In this document: in pieces, positions 38,001 through 53,000 of the stretch
Layout: each line of letters begins with the position of its first letter
How positions within the stretch are numbered: position 1 is the first letter of the stretch
From: Cladorhizidae sp. MBARI D1340-BT2
Taxonomy: Eukaryota; Porifera; Demospongiae; Poecilosclerida; Cladorhizidae
Direction: 5' to 3'
NCBI GenBank assembly: GCA_028752905.1
Contig: JAQNBH010000011.1
Span: 1,327,879 to 1,391,878, forward strand
Length of the DNA: 64,000 nucleotides
Notes under the pieces: generated by a model
The model's input: only the letters and a program-made list of their open reading frames with translations
Told to the model about the DNA's origin: nothing
Databases searched by the model: none
Translations under genes and position numbers: made by a program

Positions 38001-41000
38001 TATTACATGCCAAAACATGCCAAATATAATTGAGCCTACTCAGGGGAAGGGGGTTCTGAATTTCTGTTAGGGGGTCTTCCCCCCCTTCTTGTGTGACACA
38101 GTGTATTTCCAGGAACTGCTTCCAGAAGCTTCTGTCTGTTCATCCCACACAGCATGAAGTGATCTGAGGTGAGCTGACATGCCCAGAGATGACCAGTTCT
38201 CCGGTATGTGCTTATATGTGAGCACTGAACTTAACCGGAGTTGACCAGTGATAGCTCACCAGAGAGCATGCCCTTATAAGCAGTGCAGTATACACTACGA
38301 GAGGACTAATACAGCAGCATTGCAGAAACGGATATACCTGATCAATGTTGCCTTTCATGGCAGCCACTCGACCATTGAAGTAGAGAAACTGCATTGACTG
38401 TGGGAACACAGAGAGGAAGAGAGGGAAGATGGAAGAGAGGGTAGATGGGAGAGATACAAGTGAAGGGGAATAGCGGGAGCGAAGGAGAAATGAAAATGGA
38501 AACTTGGGAACAATGGCAGAGAGCAAGAGCAAGCCAGATGAAATAAACCAGGTCAAGTGTGATGTGTGTGGTGTGGTGAGCATGCGTGCAGCAGAGTGGT
38601 AGAGGGACTGAAAGTCAGCTTGAAGGGGCCATCACAGATGATGATGGGTAACATAAAAAGGAACTTATTGATCCAATTAAGACAATATAGACTACAAGCA
38701 GAACTGCAAGTAGAATAGGCAAAGAGATGGCAAGGGCTGATAGAGCCTGATGTGGGCCTGATGTGGGCACTCAGACACATTCAAGTCCACACCACCAACA
38801 ACACACAACACACTGTTCAAATAACAGAGTAGCTCAACTCATCCAGTGTGTGTGTGTGGGGGTGGGGTGGGTGGGGGGTGTGGGCATAGCATGCACACAC
38901 TACAGTGTGTTGGTGCGGACGTCTGGAGTATAGGATGGACACATTACAGTGTGTTTGGTGTGGACATCTGGAGTTCCTGGGCATACAAGGGAAGGAGGAT
39001 GAGAAGAGGAGGCCACTTCATCATTAATAGCTCTCTAGCTCCCAGCTGTTAGCTAGTCTGATTGACAGCCATTATAAGGATTTGTGCTGTTGCTGGTGTG
39101 ATTGTACTCGACTCAACACTGCCAGATTTGTGACCTAGCTGGCTTCTGCTTACCTAGTAGCCAGTGGCAACAGCGGATGGCCTACAGGCCAGACTTGCTA
39201 CATCAAATATAAGTTAGTGAGAGCTGATCGACATTATAGGCCCACACCTCATTTCATGTTGCTAGGAGCATTGAGGGTGGGGAGGGAGAGGGAGAGAGGA
39301 GGGTGGGGAGGGAGAGAGGAGGGTGGGGAGGGAGAGGGGAGGGTGGGGAGGGAGAGGGGAGGGTGGGGAGGGAGAGGGGAGGGTGGGGAGGGAGAGGGGA
39401 GGGAGAGAGAGGGGAGGGTGGGGGAGAGGCAAACAATGGAGTAAGTGGAGGGAACCATAGGAACTTATGTTGATATTTCAAATGCAAATGGACTGTCCAC
39501 TTCGCTACTCTATCAGTTCCTCCTAGTTACATATACACTAGCCACACATCACCGCAGCACAACTTACACTGACCACTCAGCACAACTCACTCGGGGGTAT
39601 TTCTCCAGCTGTGGACGTAGCAGCAATTCCACGTGTTCAACATTGACGTGAATCCCTACAAGGAAATGGAGCCAAGTTAACACATCACCAGTCGGCCAGG
39701 GATGACAGTGAGTGGAGCTAATGGGTGTCACCATACACTGCACTCAACAATGGACCAACATTGGTTCTGTATACGTTTCCTCTTGGCAATAAGGCATGTC
39801 TCCACCATTGCTATTAGCACATGCAGCACCTACACAGTCTGGATAGACCCACATTAGTAAGTGCATGATCTCTCTGCCCACTCTTGCTGATAAACCATTA
39901 GGTGACCACCATGTGGCTGAGAGGAGTGCAGCCCCCCCACACACACACTAGGTTACTGCACTCTCGGTGAGATGGTCACCGTTTAGTGGGAAGTCGCAGC
40001 ATGCTCACCCACCTGTCAGAGTCCATAGGTCAAGTTGGAGTAGTACTATTAGCCATGATAGGTCATAGCCCATGCTTACAATGAGGTGGGAGGGGCTGAC
40101 TAGTACAGAGAGGTGCACGCAGAGTATCCTCTTGTTAGTCTGACCAATAAGAGATACAACCACATCCTAGCTAGGAGCATCCTCAAGATCTTCTCACTCC
40201 CTAGTCTCCAAGTTTGGAATTCCATGAAGGAACAAACCTTGCAAGGAGAGTGCTACAGCATCTCCAACAATCAACACTTAAACTTAGTAATATAGAGAGT
40301 GGGATGATATGTTCTAGTAGTAGTAGTAGTAGTAGTAGTAGTAATAATAGTAGTAGTAATAATGATAATAATAATCTTCGATCAATTTAGAGGAATAGTT
40401 GGTTAAATTGCAATGAATTGAAGTCAAATCTATTGTGTAGTGGTTGCCAGGGGAGATACACAAGAATACCATATCAGGTCAGGATTCATGGGGCTTCCTG
40501 TCCGAATAATTTCCTTCCACATTCCTTCTCGGTAAGGCCATATATACCCAACATCCAGAGTTGGCCCGTGCAATGATGTGGCGCCTTGCGCCTCACCCCC
40601 CAGGATGTTCACACTAGACAATGCCTGAGGCTACACCTCACACACACCACACATGACCACAACTCTGTTCAAACACTGAGGATGTGTGCATGGATATGGA
40701 GTGTGTGAACATGCATATAATTATCTCCAATGTTTGCCCCCACTCGGCACTATGGGATAGCAACAGCAGCTGGACAATGGCTGGCAGCAGGTCAGCACAT
40801 GGACAGGGAGACATAGAGATGCAAGGCAACCATTCTAGAATTCTCAGGTGGTCTAGTCATTTTTGTCTTTCAGATGTCTAAGGGCGTGCCTCGTAAAGTT
40901 ACTATCAACTTGCCTCAGCCCAGTGTGGGTGTGGTCCAGTGTGAGTCCCCATAGTATTGTCAACCTACTTCGATGTGTTTCAACCCAGTTGATGTTGGTC

Positions 41001-44000
41001 CAGTGTGTGCCCCCCACAGAGTTATTATGAACCTGCCTCCACCCAGTGTGGTGTTAGTCCAGTGTGAGTCCCCATAGAACTATTGTCAACTTACTTCAAC
41101 CTGCCTCAACCCAGTGTGGTGTTGGTCCAGAGTGTACCCCCATATGCATTGTCAACCTGCCTCAACCCAGAGTGGGTGTGGTTCGGTGTATATACATGTT
41201 GATTTTAACACTAACACTAACACACTGTCTTAGAGTGTTTCACTGCCACCAGTAGATCTGTAAAAATTTTAATTAAATAAGAATAAAAATAAACAATTAA
41301 AAAGTGGGTGTGGTTGATATGGATTGTGGTCGTAAGAAGCCCGCACAAATCAAACAGGACAACATTGTCACTTTGTCAGATGGATTATCAACTGCACCGA
41401 GCCACAGGCAGGCAGATAATTTATCACCCATAGCTTTATCTCCAGATTCAGATTCAATGCAAGATACAGATAATTCAGAGCTATTGGCAACAGCCATAGA
41501 TTGTTTCCCGCATTGTTTCGACAATATTGATCATCAATGGTAGCTTGATAACATTACGATAGATAAATCTGTTCTTAAGAGAAAAAGGCTCGTGACCAAC
41601 CCTTGTGCTGCCCAGGTGCAGTGCTCCAGCATTGTGTGCCTGTTATGGTCATGCAGGAACCACTGGAGCTGGTGTCTACACTGCATCACAGTGCCCCCTG
41701 GAGCTGGTCAGGGTGTCCACACTGCTATCACAGTGCCCCCTGGAGCTGGTCAGGGTGTCCACACTGCTATCACAGTGCCCCGTGGAGCTGTTGGTCAGGG
41801 TGGCTACACTGCATCACAGTGCCCCCTGGAGCTGGTCAGGGTGTCTACACTGCATCACAGTGCCCCCTGGAGCTGGTCAGGGTGTCCACACTGCTATCAC
41901 AGTGTCCCCTGGAGCTGGTCAGGGTGTCCACACTGCTATCACAGTGCCCCGTGGAGCTGTTGGTCAGGGTGTCTACACTGCATCACAGTGCCCGCTGGAG
42001 CTGGTCAAGGTGTCCACACTGCTATCACAGTGCCCCGTGGAGCTGTTGGTCAGGGTGGCTACACTGCATCACAGTGCCCCCTGGAGCTGGTCAGGGTGTC
42101 TACACTGCATCACAGTGCCCCCTGGAGTTGGTCAGGGTGTCCACACTGCTATCACAGTGCCCCATGGAGCTGGTCAGGGTGTCCACACTGCATCACAGTG
42201 CCCCATGGAGCTGGTCAGGGTGTCCACACTGCTATCACAGTGTCCCCTGGAGCTGGTCATGGAGCTGGTCAGGGTGTCCACACTGCTATCACAGTGCCCC
42301 CTGGAGGTGGTCAGGGTGTCTACACTGCATCACAGTGTCCCCTGGAGCTGGTCAGGGTGTCCACACTGCTATCACAGTGCCCCATGGAGCTGGTCAGGGT
42401 GTCCACACTGCTATCACAGTGCCCCCTGGAGGTGGTCAGGGTGTCTACACTGCATCACAGTGTCCCCTGGAGCTGGTCAGGGTGTCCACACTGCTATCAC
42501 AGTGCCCCATGGAGCTGGTCAGGGTGTCTACACTGCTATCACAGTGTCCCCTGGAGCTGGTCAGGGTGTCTACACTGCTATCACAGTGCCCCCTGGAGCT
42601 GGTCAGGGTGTCTACACTGCATCACAGTGCCCCATGGAGCTGGTCAGGGTGTCTACCTATCACAGCGGTGAGTTGGACTCATTTGTAGAACTTCCTGGGA
42701 CAGACTCAACTGCCGCAATCATGCAGGGGCCGGATACAACCAGATTATCTCTTCCTGTCTTGCTGGTCTGCTAATTAATTTTTGCTACTAATAATTGCAA
42801 GACTTCAATCACTCCCCAACATGCAACAGTTCCGTCAATTTCTTCTTTGGGTTAATCTATTCAAATTTCTTTGTGACAAAACATACTTTAGACCTATCAA
42901 ATAACAGCTCTCCTCTAATATTCCACACACAAATCTTCCTATACTCTGGGAATGTCTGGTGTTAATAGGTCCAAACTACTGGGAGGAGAACCTTTCAGCA
43001 ATAACTTAAGCTCCCAAGCAATAAATTGTTAGAGAAAGGTGACACCTACAGAAGGCACCTCAAGACCGACACTGTGCAGAAAACTATTGTGGTATGCAGA
43101 GTGTTTGCGGTTTCACTCAGTGAAGGCAACTATTACAGTATCCCTAGCTGCAGATGCTCTGGGGCCACAATGAAGAGACATGATCTATCCAGGTCTCCAC
43201 ATTTCAGTGGGTCAGAATCTCGGGGATTTAGAAACTCAGAATCACTGCTCTACTGATTGCAGCCAGTTCTCTCTCCTCTACGACTATGCAGCCAGTTCCC
43301 TCTCTTCTACTGACAGTGGAGACACCCCCCCTCCTCCCCCCGCACTCTTCTCCGTGTCCTCCCGTCACATACTGGGTCGCCAACCTCCTCTACACACCTA
43401 GCCAATGAGATGACCATGTTCTCACCCATACAAGCATGCCTATTCATTGATCGGGAATTCTGGGAAGTGTGACCTGTTTTGTGCAATGTCTGTAGCCTAG
43501 ACATTGATCATGACCTTTTTGAAAGGTCCAGATCAACACAATGTCCGCATATTTTTGAGTTGGCATTGCAGTGGTGGTTGCTAGCAGTAGCCATCTCTAG
43601 TTGCCAACATCATTACATACCCTCTGCCAGAACTAATTGCATAACTGATGCTATTTATAAAATTCTAGCATAACCTGAAGTCAATATTTACCAGAAGTGG
43701 TTGATACAAGGACTTAAGATGCGAGGAGAATGGTTGGTATTTGTATTGTTCTGCAATCCAATAAGAGATCAGCAACTCGTCTCGTTGTTCCAATACCTTC
43801 TTGTCCACACCCACCAACGGAGAGGCTTAAGTGGAGGAGAGAAACATGAGACATGCACAACAATTATCCCCCCAGCGTCAAGATATCCGGCCCATGTTAT
43901 GCACGGCATTCCTGCCAGAGGCACGCCTGCCTAGGCCCTTGGATTGCACGTGGATTCGGACGGTGAGTGGGTGGATGTCTGACGGTGAGTTAGGCTAGAA

Positions 44001-47000
44001 GCTTGACTAGGGCACAGCAGAAATTACATTGTTCAGAAAATAATTTGTCAATGGGAAAGTGATGGCCTGCTTGTGCAGCAGGCCAACCTGTTCTTCAGCA
44101 GTGGTCAGTTGCCACCAATGTGTTAATGATTGTCTAGACCCTGATGGTAGAGGACCAGGCCACAAAAACTGACAGTGGGGTTTCTGAAACGAGTGTTTCT
44201 AGCACTTACTGGCGAATGTTTGTTAAATATTAAACACCTCCAAGATGAACACACCGATATGCTGCCTCAGTGTGGACTTCACTCTCTCTTTTCTCTCCTC
44301 CTTGCGCTTCTTCATGGCTATTAGCCGGCACCTGTTGGCCTCTACACGCTTGTCGTGCTAAGTGTCCCACCTGTGCTCAGGTGCCCTTGTTCCTGCAATG
44401 CTTCTTCCCAGCTGTTGTTTGCCAAGCCTCCGACAGTAGGTAGTCAGAGAAACCTAGCATGTGCTGGGAGAGGAAAGCCTCGACTAAAATCGAATGTGTA
44501 ATGTGTAGAGGAAAACACACACTTGGTGGGCACTTGCGACACCTTCCTTGACACCAATTAACAAAAATGGGTGTGATAATAGTTAGTACTAACTATGCAT
44601 GCAGATCAAGACATTTTGTGATTTAGACCTTGTTAGCACCGCAAGCTTGCTAAGCTGGTAACACTCTACTCTACCCTATCAGGGTAACTTACCATACAGC
44701 AGCTGTAATCATGGCACTGTAGCACTAGCGATGAAAGAGTAGACATCCACACCACTCGCATAAGGCGAGGCAGACTCAATTAGCAGCTCACATGCACGCC
44801 ATTTAGGCACGCGCAAAACTTTAGGCACCAACTTCAAAGATGTAATAGCACGTGCAGTAGACACCAACGAAGCCGACTTCAGTGTTGTAATAGCACGTGC
44901 GGTAGACACCAACATAGACGACTTCAGTGTTTTAATAGCACGTGCGGCAGACAAAACCTTTACTGATTAATAGCACATGCTATAAACAACTACCAATTTA
45001 AGAAATGGCCCTAATCAATAACTGTCCACTGCCTCTAATAAGTTACAAACTGTGCAGGGTAGTCAAAGACTTCATGTTCCTCAATGAAAATATGTATAGT
45101 GGCTAAATGTTGATATATAGACGCTGTAGAGATGTAAAGAGTCTGTAGATGCTAAAGATTGAGATATAGAGGCTAGAGAGGTTGAACACTGATTTATAGA
45201 GGCTAAACATTGTTATGTATATATAGAGAGCGGTTGAACACTGATTTATAGAGGCTAAACATTGTTATGTATATATAGAGAGAGGTTGAACACTGATTTA
45301 TAGAGGCTAAACATTGTTATGTATATAAAGAGAGAGGTTGAACACTGATTTATAGAGGCTAAACATTGTTAAGTATATATAGAGAGAGGTTGAACACTGA
45401 TTTATAGAGGCTAAACATTGTTATGTATATATAGAGAGAGGTTGAACACTGATTTATAGAGGCTAAACATTATGTATATATAGAGAGAGGTTGAACACTT
45501 ATTTATAGAGGCTAAACATTGTTATGTATATATAGAGAGAGGTTGAACACTGATTTATAGAGGCTAAACATTGTTATGTATATATATAGAGAGGTTGAAC
45601 ACTGATTTATAGAGGCTAAACATTGTTATGTATATATAGAGAGAGGTTGAACACTGATTTATAGAGGCTAAACATTATGTATATATAGAGAGAGGTTGAA
45701 CACTGATTTATAGAGGCTAAACATTGTTATGTATATATATATAGAGAGGTTGAACACTGATTTATAGAGGCTAAACATTGTTATGTATATATAGAGAGAG
45801 GTTGAACACTGATTTATAGAGGCTAAACATTGTTATGTATATATAGAGAGAGGTTGAACACTGATTTATAGAGGCTAAACATTGTTATGTATATATAGAG
45901 AGAGGTTGAACACTGATTTATAGAGGCTAAACATTGTTATGTATATATAGAGAGAGGTTGAACACTGATTTATAGAGGCTAAACATTGTTATGTATATAT
46001 ATAGAGAGGTTGAACACTGATTTATAGAGGCTAAACATTGTTATGTATATATAGAGAGAGGTTGAACACTGATTTATAGAGGCTAAACATTGTTATGTAT
46101 ATATAGAGAGGTTGAACACTGATTTATAGAGGCTAAACATTGTTATGTATATATAGAGAGGTTGAACACTGATAGAGGCTAAACATTGTTATGTATATAT
46201 AGAGAGAGGTTGAACACTGATTTATAGAGGCTAAACATATATAGAGTTAGAAGCTAAACGTTGGCTATAGATGATATGTAGAAGCTATAGCAACTATAGA
46301 GGATGAACATTGATACAGGCTATAGAGGCTAAATATATATATATATGGAGGTAAAAGCTAAACTTCGATATATATATATATAGAAGCTATAGCAGCTGTA
46401 GAGGCTGAACATTAGGTAGGCTAAACATTGACATATAGATGCTAGTGAGGCTGAACACGGTCACCTATATATATATATATATATATAATCTTGTGTCTGT
46501 CTCATACTAAATATGTTCCGAATCAGCATGACTACATGGCTGCAGCAAAAATAAAATGTCTCCAGGTTCCAGGCAGCCACCATCGCCTCGGCACTTGCTA
46601 CAGCCACCATGGCACGGCACTTGCTACAGCCATGATGGCACGGCACTTGCTATAGCCACCATGGCACGGCACTTGCTACAGCCTCCATGGCCATGTGGCA
46701 CGGCACTTGCTACAGCCACCATGGCCATGATGACACGGCACTTGCTACAGCCACCATGGCCATGATGGCACGGCACTTGCTACAGCCTCCATGGCCATGT
46801 GGCATGGCACTTGCTACAGCCACCATGGTCATGTGGCATGGCACTTGCTACAGCCACCATGGCCATGTGGCACGGCACTTGCTACAGCCACCATGGCCAT
46901 GTGGCATGGCACTTGCTACAGCCACCATGGCCATGATGGCACGGCACTTGCTACAGCCACCATGGCCATGATGGCACGGCACTTGCTACAGCCACCATGG

Positions 47001-50000
47001 CACGGCACTTGCTACAGCTTCCATGGCATGGCACTTGCTACAGCCACAATGGCCATGTGGCACGGCACTTGCATGGCCATGATGGCACGGCACTTGCTAC
47101 AGCCACCATGGCCATGTGGCATGGCACTTGCTAAAGCCACCATGGCCATGTGGCACGGCACTTGCTACAGCCACCATGGCCATGATGACACGGCACTTGC
47201 TACAGCCTCCATGGCCATGTGGCATGGCACTTGCTACAGCCACCATGGTCATGTGGCATGGCACTTGCTACAGCCACCATGGCCATGTGGCACGGCACTT
47301 GCTACAGCCACCATGGCCATGTGGCACGGCACTTGCTACAGCCACCATGGCCATGATGGCACGGCACTTGTTACAGCCACCATGGCCATGATGGCACGGC
47401 ACTTGCTACAGCCACCATGGCCATGTGGCATGGCACCTGCTACAGCTACCATGGCACGGCACTTGCAATTGCCAGCCATTTTGTTTATAACTGCACACAT
47501 GCTTTTCCTGCTTTTCCCCCTCACAACAATAGCTCCAAAATTACGCAACATGGGCGTCATTTCCAACAAACTACGACAGCTCATTAGAGCTCGCATAATG
47601 CAAGGTTTGCTAGCGAGGCTGCCTCTAGCCCTACCCTATTAGAAAAACTCTGAGTTACTTTTGTCTGCAGAAATACATCATTTCTGATCAACAAAAAGGA
47701 TATGTTTCTGCACCTTTGGTATGGCTACTTCAGCTAGTAATATATAGAGGCTATAGAGGCCACATTGATATCGAGGTAGAGGCTAAATATTAATATAGAG
47801 GTCGAACATTGATATAGAGGAGGCTAAATATTAATAAATAGAGGCTAAAATATAGAGTCTATAGAGGCCGAACATTGTATAGAGGAGGCTAAATATTAAT
47901 AAATAGACAGTATTGAGGCTGAACATTAATATATAGAGAAGGTCCACGTCAAGAAGATCAATTGCTCAAAACAAAACTACAAAGCCTCTCTCTGCCTTCA
48001 GGCTAATGGGAATAGATACAAAAACTCCATTCTGCAGGTAATTTTGTGTGACCAATAATTCAAATTTGATTATTCCGTACAGTTGCCTTCTTCGGATCCT
48101 ATCACCATAATTAGAGGCTATGGATATATTGCATTTGCTTAGTTTTGAATCGGCTTGATGCAAACAATTTGGCATCAAGTAGGGTAAGCGTTTGAGAGGA
48201 AATCTGATCTATGATTACGCTACTATCTTCAGGAAGACAAAGAAACATTCAAAGGAAAGCTCGATGCCCATGAACATACCGGCCTTAGATTTGGCAGGCC
48301 TCCCACCAAATTGTAACAACAACAACAACAAGAGCTCACCATCTTGAGTGCTGGAAGTGTGTACACATACACACACTTCCAGCACTAAAGAAGGACACAT
48401 TCTTTGCTTGTTGTTGAAATGTGATGCCAGAGTCCTTGCCAAACCTGCAAATCTACATATATATGTATGTATGTGTATATGTACTTATACAAGCATAACA
48501 TTGCATGCATTGACAGACTGTGATGTTGCTTTGCTTTTGGGGTTTTCTCACATCTCTTATGCTATTGAAGTGTTTTGTGCGTGCGAGCGAGACAGTCAGT
48601 GACTGGCTCTTCCAGCTTCAAAGGTTCTCAGCTACATAACACAATGGCAGTGCCTTCTCTCCAGCAGCATGGCAAGCACAGTGGCAGTGCCTTCTCTCCA
48701 GCAGCATGGTGAGTACAGTGGCACAAGCCTTCTCTCCAGCAGCATGGTGAGCACAGTGGCACGAGCCTTCTCTCCAGCAGCATGGTGAGCGCACTGGCAC
48801 GAGCCTTCTCTCCAGCAGCATGGTGAGCACAGTGGCACGAGCCTTCTCTCCAGCAGCATGGTTAGCGCACTGGCACGAGCCTTCTCTCCAGCAGCATGGT
48901 GAGCACAGTGGCATGAGCCTTCTCTCCAGCAGCATGGTGAGCACACTGGCACGAGCCTTCTCTCCAGCAGCATGGTGAGCACAGTGGCAGTGCCTTCTCT
49001 CCAGCAGCATGGTGAGCACAGTGGCACGTACCTTCTCTCCAGCAGCATGGTGAGCACATGCCTCGGGGTTTTCCTGTTGGTGGATAAATAAAAGAAGAAA
49101 ACAAAACTAAATCATCTGCCCACAATGTACTGGAGAAGGCACGTGCCAATGTGCCCTTCACTTCACACTTATGCAGCTGCCAGCCTTGAGGCTGGAAGAG
49201 CCAGATGCTTCCTGCATGGTCCTGCACAAACCAATCACTAAGAGATGTGAGAAACAGATGAGGAAGGAGTCCAGACCAGCCAAGCAACTTTAGGCTGTGA
49301 GGAAGACAAAGTACTGTCTAAATTCCTGTAGAAAATAAAACAGAGATTAGGAAACCCCCTAGTAATGACAACAAGATGAGAGATGAAATCCGTGGGAAAC
49401 ACTACAGTCAACATACAAGGAGAGGAAACTCCTGAGCAGCGCCAACAACACTGCCACAGACTAGGTCAGGAGAGAGCATAGCAATGAAATAATCAACTAA
49501 TTCAGCACCCCTGAACAAGGGCAGATATACAAGTGAAGGAGATTCACCTATTTCGACAAGCACTCTGGTTATTATCATGTGTGCAGTCTGGCCTGCATGA
49601 GCACACAAGTTGATATAGCATATACCACAGCGCTGTGCCACTCTACCTGACATCCACTGTTGAGCACTTGGCCAAAAAACCCTCCTCCTTTCAAAATCCT
49701 GAATCTGCCCCTACTGATCAGTATCAACAACATTGAGATGGGAAGAGACAGAGATGACATGTCAGCATGGAAGTAAAGCTGAGTAGCAATTCCTAGAGGG
49801 GCTGGTGAGATAGAGAAGGAGGTACCAGGCGAGAGAGCATATATACAACCGGACTCCTGCTTTAGGCCAGGCTTTTATCCATAACTGATCTTTGGTAAGC
49901 TGCACTCCACTACTCGCAAGCCACAAAGACTTCCACTGGTCACCCTTACTCTACTTGTGGGGGGACCCATGGCCAGCATGAGGACAGACTGGCAGTGAAG

Positions 50001-53000
50001 GTGGACTTGGAGATAGTATTCTTGCACTATGAGGAGTTACCACCATCACTATCACCACAACTGCTTCAGTGGAATTAGTTCACATTTACTAGAAGAGATT
50101 GCAAGGCATTGTGTGTGGCGAGCCTAGCACCTAGCCAGGTCCAACGTTGCCCGTCTTTATTTGTACACAGCCCTGGCATTATTAGATAGCACATTACCCT
50201 AGCTCCTGTCCAACCTCCAGCAGCCCTGGCATTATTAGATAGCACATTGCCCTAGCTCCTGTCCAACCTCCAGCAGCACTGGCATTATTAGATAGCACAT
50301 TACCCTAGCTCCTGTCCAACCTCCAGTAGGCCTGGCATTGTAAGATAGCACATTACCCTAGCTCCTGTCCAACCTCCAGCAGCACTGGCATTATTAGATA
50401 GCACATTGCCCTAGCTCCTGTCCAACCTCCAGCAGCCCTGGCATTATTAGATAACACATTACCCTAGCTCCTGTCCAACCTCCAGCAGCACTGGCATTAT
50501 TAGATAGCACATTACCCTAGCTCCTGTCCAACCTCCAGCAGCCCTGGCATTATTAGATAGCACATTGCCCTAGCTCCTGTCTAACCTCCAGCAGCCCTGG
50601 CATTGTAAGATAGCACATTGCCCTAGCTCCTGTCTAACCTCCAGCAGCACTGGCATTGTTAGATAGCATTACCCTAGCTCCTGTCCAACCCAACCCCTGA
50701 TCTTCAGCATGTTATTGTGACGATGAAATGGGATTGTAATATGGAGAAGTCACCGAGAATGTTGCGACTGGCGCATGACCTGACAACCTGCAACACGCCC
50801 ACGGGCTGGCAGGTTCTAATAAGGAAATGAGCTTGTGAAAGTAGAGCAAAGAGAGAGTTCACACAGAAGCAATCCTGAGGATAGGAAGGTCACTGGGAGT
50901 GAGGTCAATCTTGAAAGGAAGACGGTGTGGAAGTTAACAAGAACTGATGACATCCTGTTGAAATAGCTTGCACTCTTGATACTGTTGGTGTGTTGAGTAC
51001 TCTCTCCACCATTAGCATATGTCTTCTCTATGCTCCAGTTATCTTTCCTCTGCATACCAACTATGTAACTATGCAGCCAGTTCTCTCTTGCACTCGCTGT
51101 CCTAGGAGAGGCAGCAACAAGGGCTAGTAGCCACATCAAGGACTTGTGTCTTCACCTGCCAAGCTTGATGTTGCACCCTCACGACAAATCCACTTCGATG
51201 TTGAGTATTCGAGTAGCTACATGTATGTCATAATGCAATTCCAACATCCCTCCCCCCCCCCCCCCCCCCCCGCGACAGCTGTATATGAATATTCATCAGA
51301 TGCATACCCCTCCCATTCTATTGCAATCTCAAGATATTATAGAGACACTCTTTGGGGACATCGAAGAGCACATAAAGAGTCTCTAACTATTCCAATATTT
51401 CAGTTGAAGCTAAATGTTGGGCATTGGTTGGGCATGGTGAAGCAATAATGATTCCTGATCCTCTGTACCGGTCCTCAGCTACACCTAGGTTTATTAATTG
51501 CAGGTTCTTACCCGCTTACTTGTGGATGGTGTGGAGGACATGTCTAATATAACCACGAGAAGCCCGTGAATAAGACAATAATGCTTGCCAGTGATAGTGG
51601 CTGAGCTTCTACAAGCCTTCATAACTTGTCGATGACTAGTCTTCTGAGCGAAAATCTTCCATGCCACCCCACCCCCTAATCTTCTTACGTACTTATTGGC
51701 AAACAAAATGAATTTTCACTGGGAGTTTGGTGGAAAACTTCGTATTGCTGCAGCCATATGCTCACTGTATGTTCAGATAAAAAATATGAACGGGTCACTC
51801 GCCTTACATAAGTGGAATGGTCATCATGGAGAAGAGAAAAGATAGAGACCGATTCCAAAACCAAAGAAAATGCATGGGGGTGAGAATGGGCTGCATGGAT
51901 ATGAATATTCACGAGCAGATGTTTACCCCTCATATTTGATTGAGGTTTGAGACAGAGACCCCCCTCAGAGACATGAAGAACATCAAAACTTGATAACTAG
52001 ACAAATATGTTTGTTTGAAGTAGAAATGTTGGGCGTGATATGTATGAGATGGGATATTTTGTGGCTGCTACTAGGTAACTGTTGTGGGCAGCTTATGCAT
52101 CAACTTTTGTTCCCTACAACAACAAATATTCTGTTACTCAACTCAATCCTTACCAAGTGGGGATGCATGCATGAATGTGCTGTCCAGACCAACACAGATG
52201 CCACCACCAACACTAAGTAAAACATGACCTGCGCACAAAGGAATTGGATAGACAAGTTCGCTAATGGTACAGACAGTGTGTCCAGTGTGTGTCCACCATT
52301 TAGATCCATCAGTCTACATACATACCTGAGCTCCTGCAGGCAGCTAGGCCTGTGCTACCTGTATCACAGTGTGTGTCCACCATTTAGAATCATCAGTCTA
52401 CATACATACCTGAGCTCCTGCAGGCAGCTAGGCCTGTTCTACCTGTATCACAGTGTGTGTCCCCGTCATTTAGAATCATCAGTCTACATACAGACCTGAG
52501 CTCCTGCAGGCAGCTAGGCCTGTGCTACCTGTATCACAGTGTGTGTCCACCATTTAGAATCATCAGTCTACATACATACCTGAGCTCCTGCAGGCAGCTA
52601 GGCCTGTGCTACCTGTATCACTGTGTGTGTCCACCATTTAGAATCATCAGTCTACATACATACCTGAGCTCCTGCAGGCAGCTAGACCTGTGCTACCTGT
52701 ATCACAGTGTGTGTCCATCCATAGTTCAAATGCTTCTCATTTGCTAGGTTCCGATTACACAACCATTAGCAATTGCCTCAAAATGCCCTTCATTCCTCTA
52801 TTATGCTTTTCTATATAAGATTAGTAGTAATAGTAATAGTAATAGTAGTAGTGTTGGTGGTAAGTAGTAGTAATAATTAATTATTATAACAGCTAGTATT
52901 CATCGAGAGTTCTACTGCAACACCATAGAGGCGGGTGCATCACCTTCTAAACATTTTTTCTGTTGGTCATTGAGAGAAATGTTCAGGAGTGAAAATACTC

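Noticed and set aside
40430..40621. Minus-strand frame with VGYIWPYREGMWKEIIRTGS
   Set aside because: Protein-like composition, but it lies in TTC39 intron b-c, does not match the family, and exons b and c join in phase without it. Too little evidence for a nested gene.
41297..41543. Plus-strand ORF with DGLSTAPSHRQADNLSPIAL
   Set aside because: Non-repetitive, but no homology I recognise, no splice context, and it overlaps an equally long minus-strand frame.
41592..42774. Three overlapping plus-strand frames of ~360-390 residues
   Set aside because: All three frames are open because the 43/46-bp unit has no stop codons in that direction; a real gene would favour one frame.
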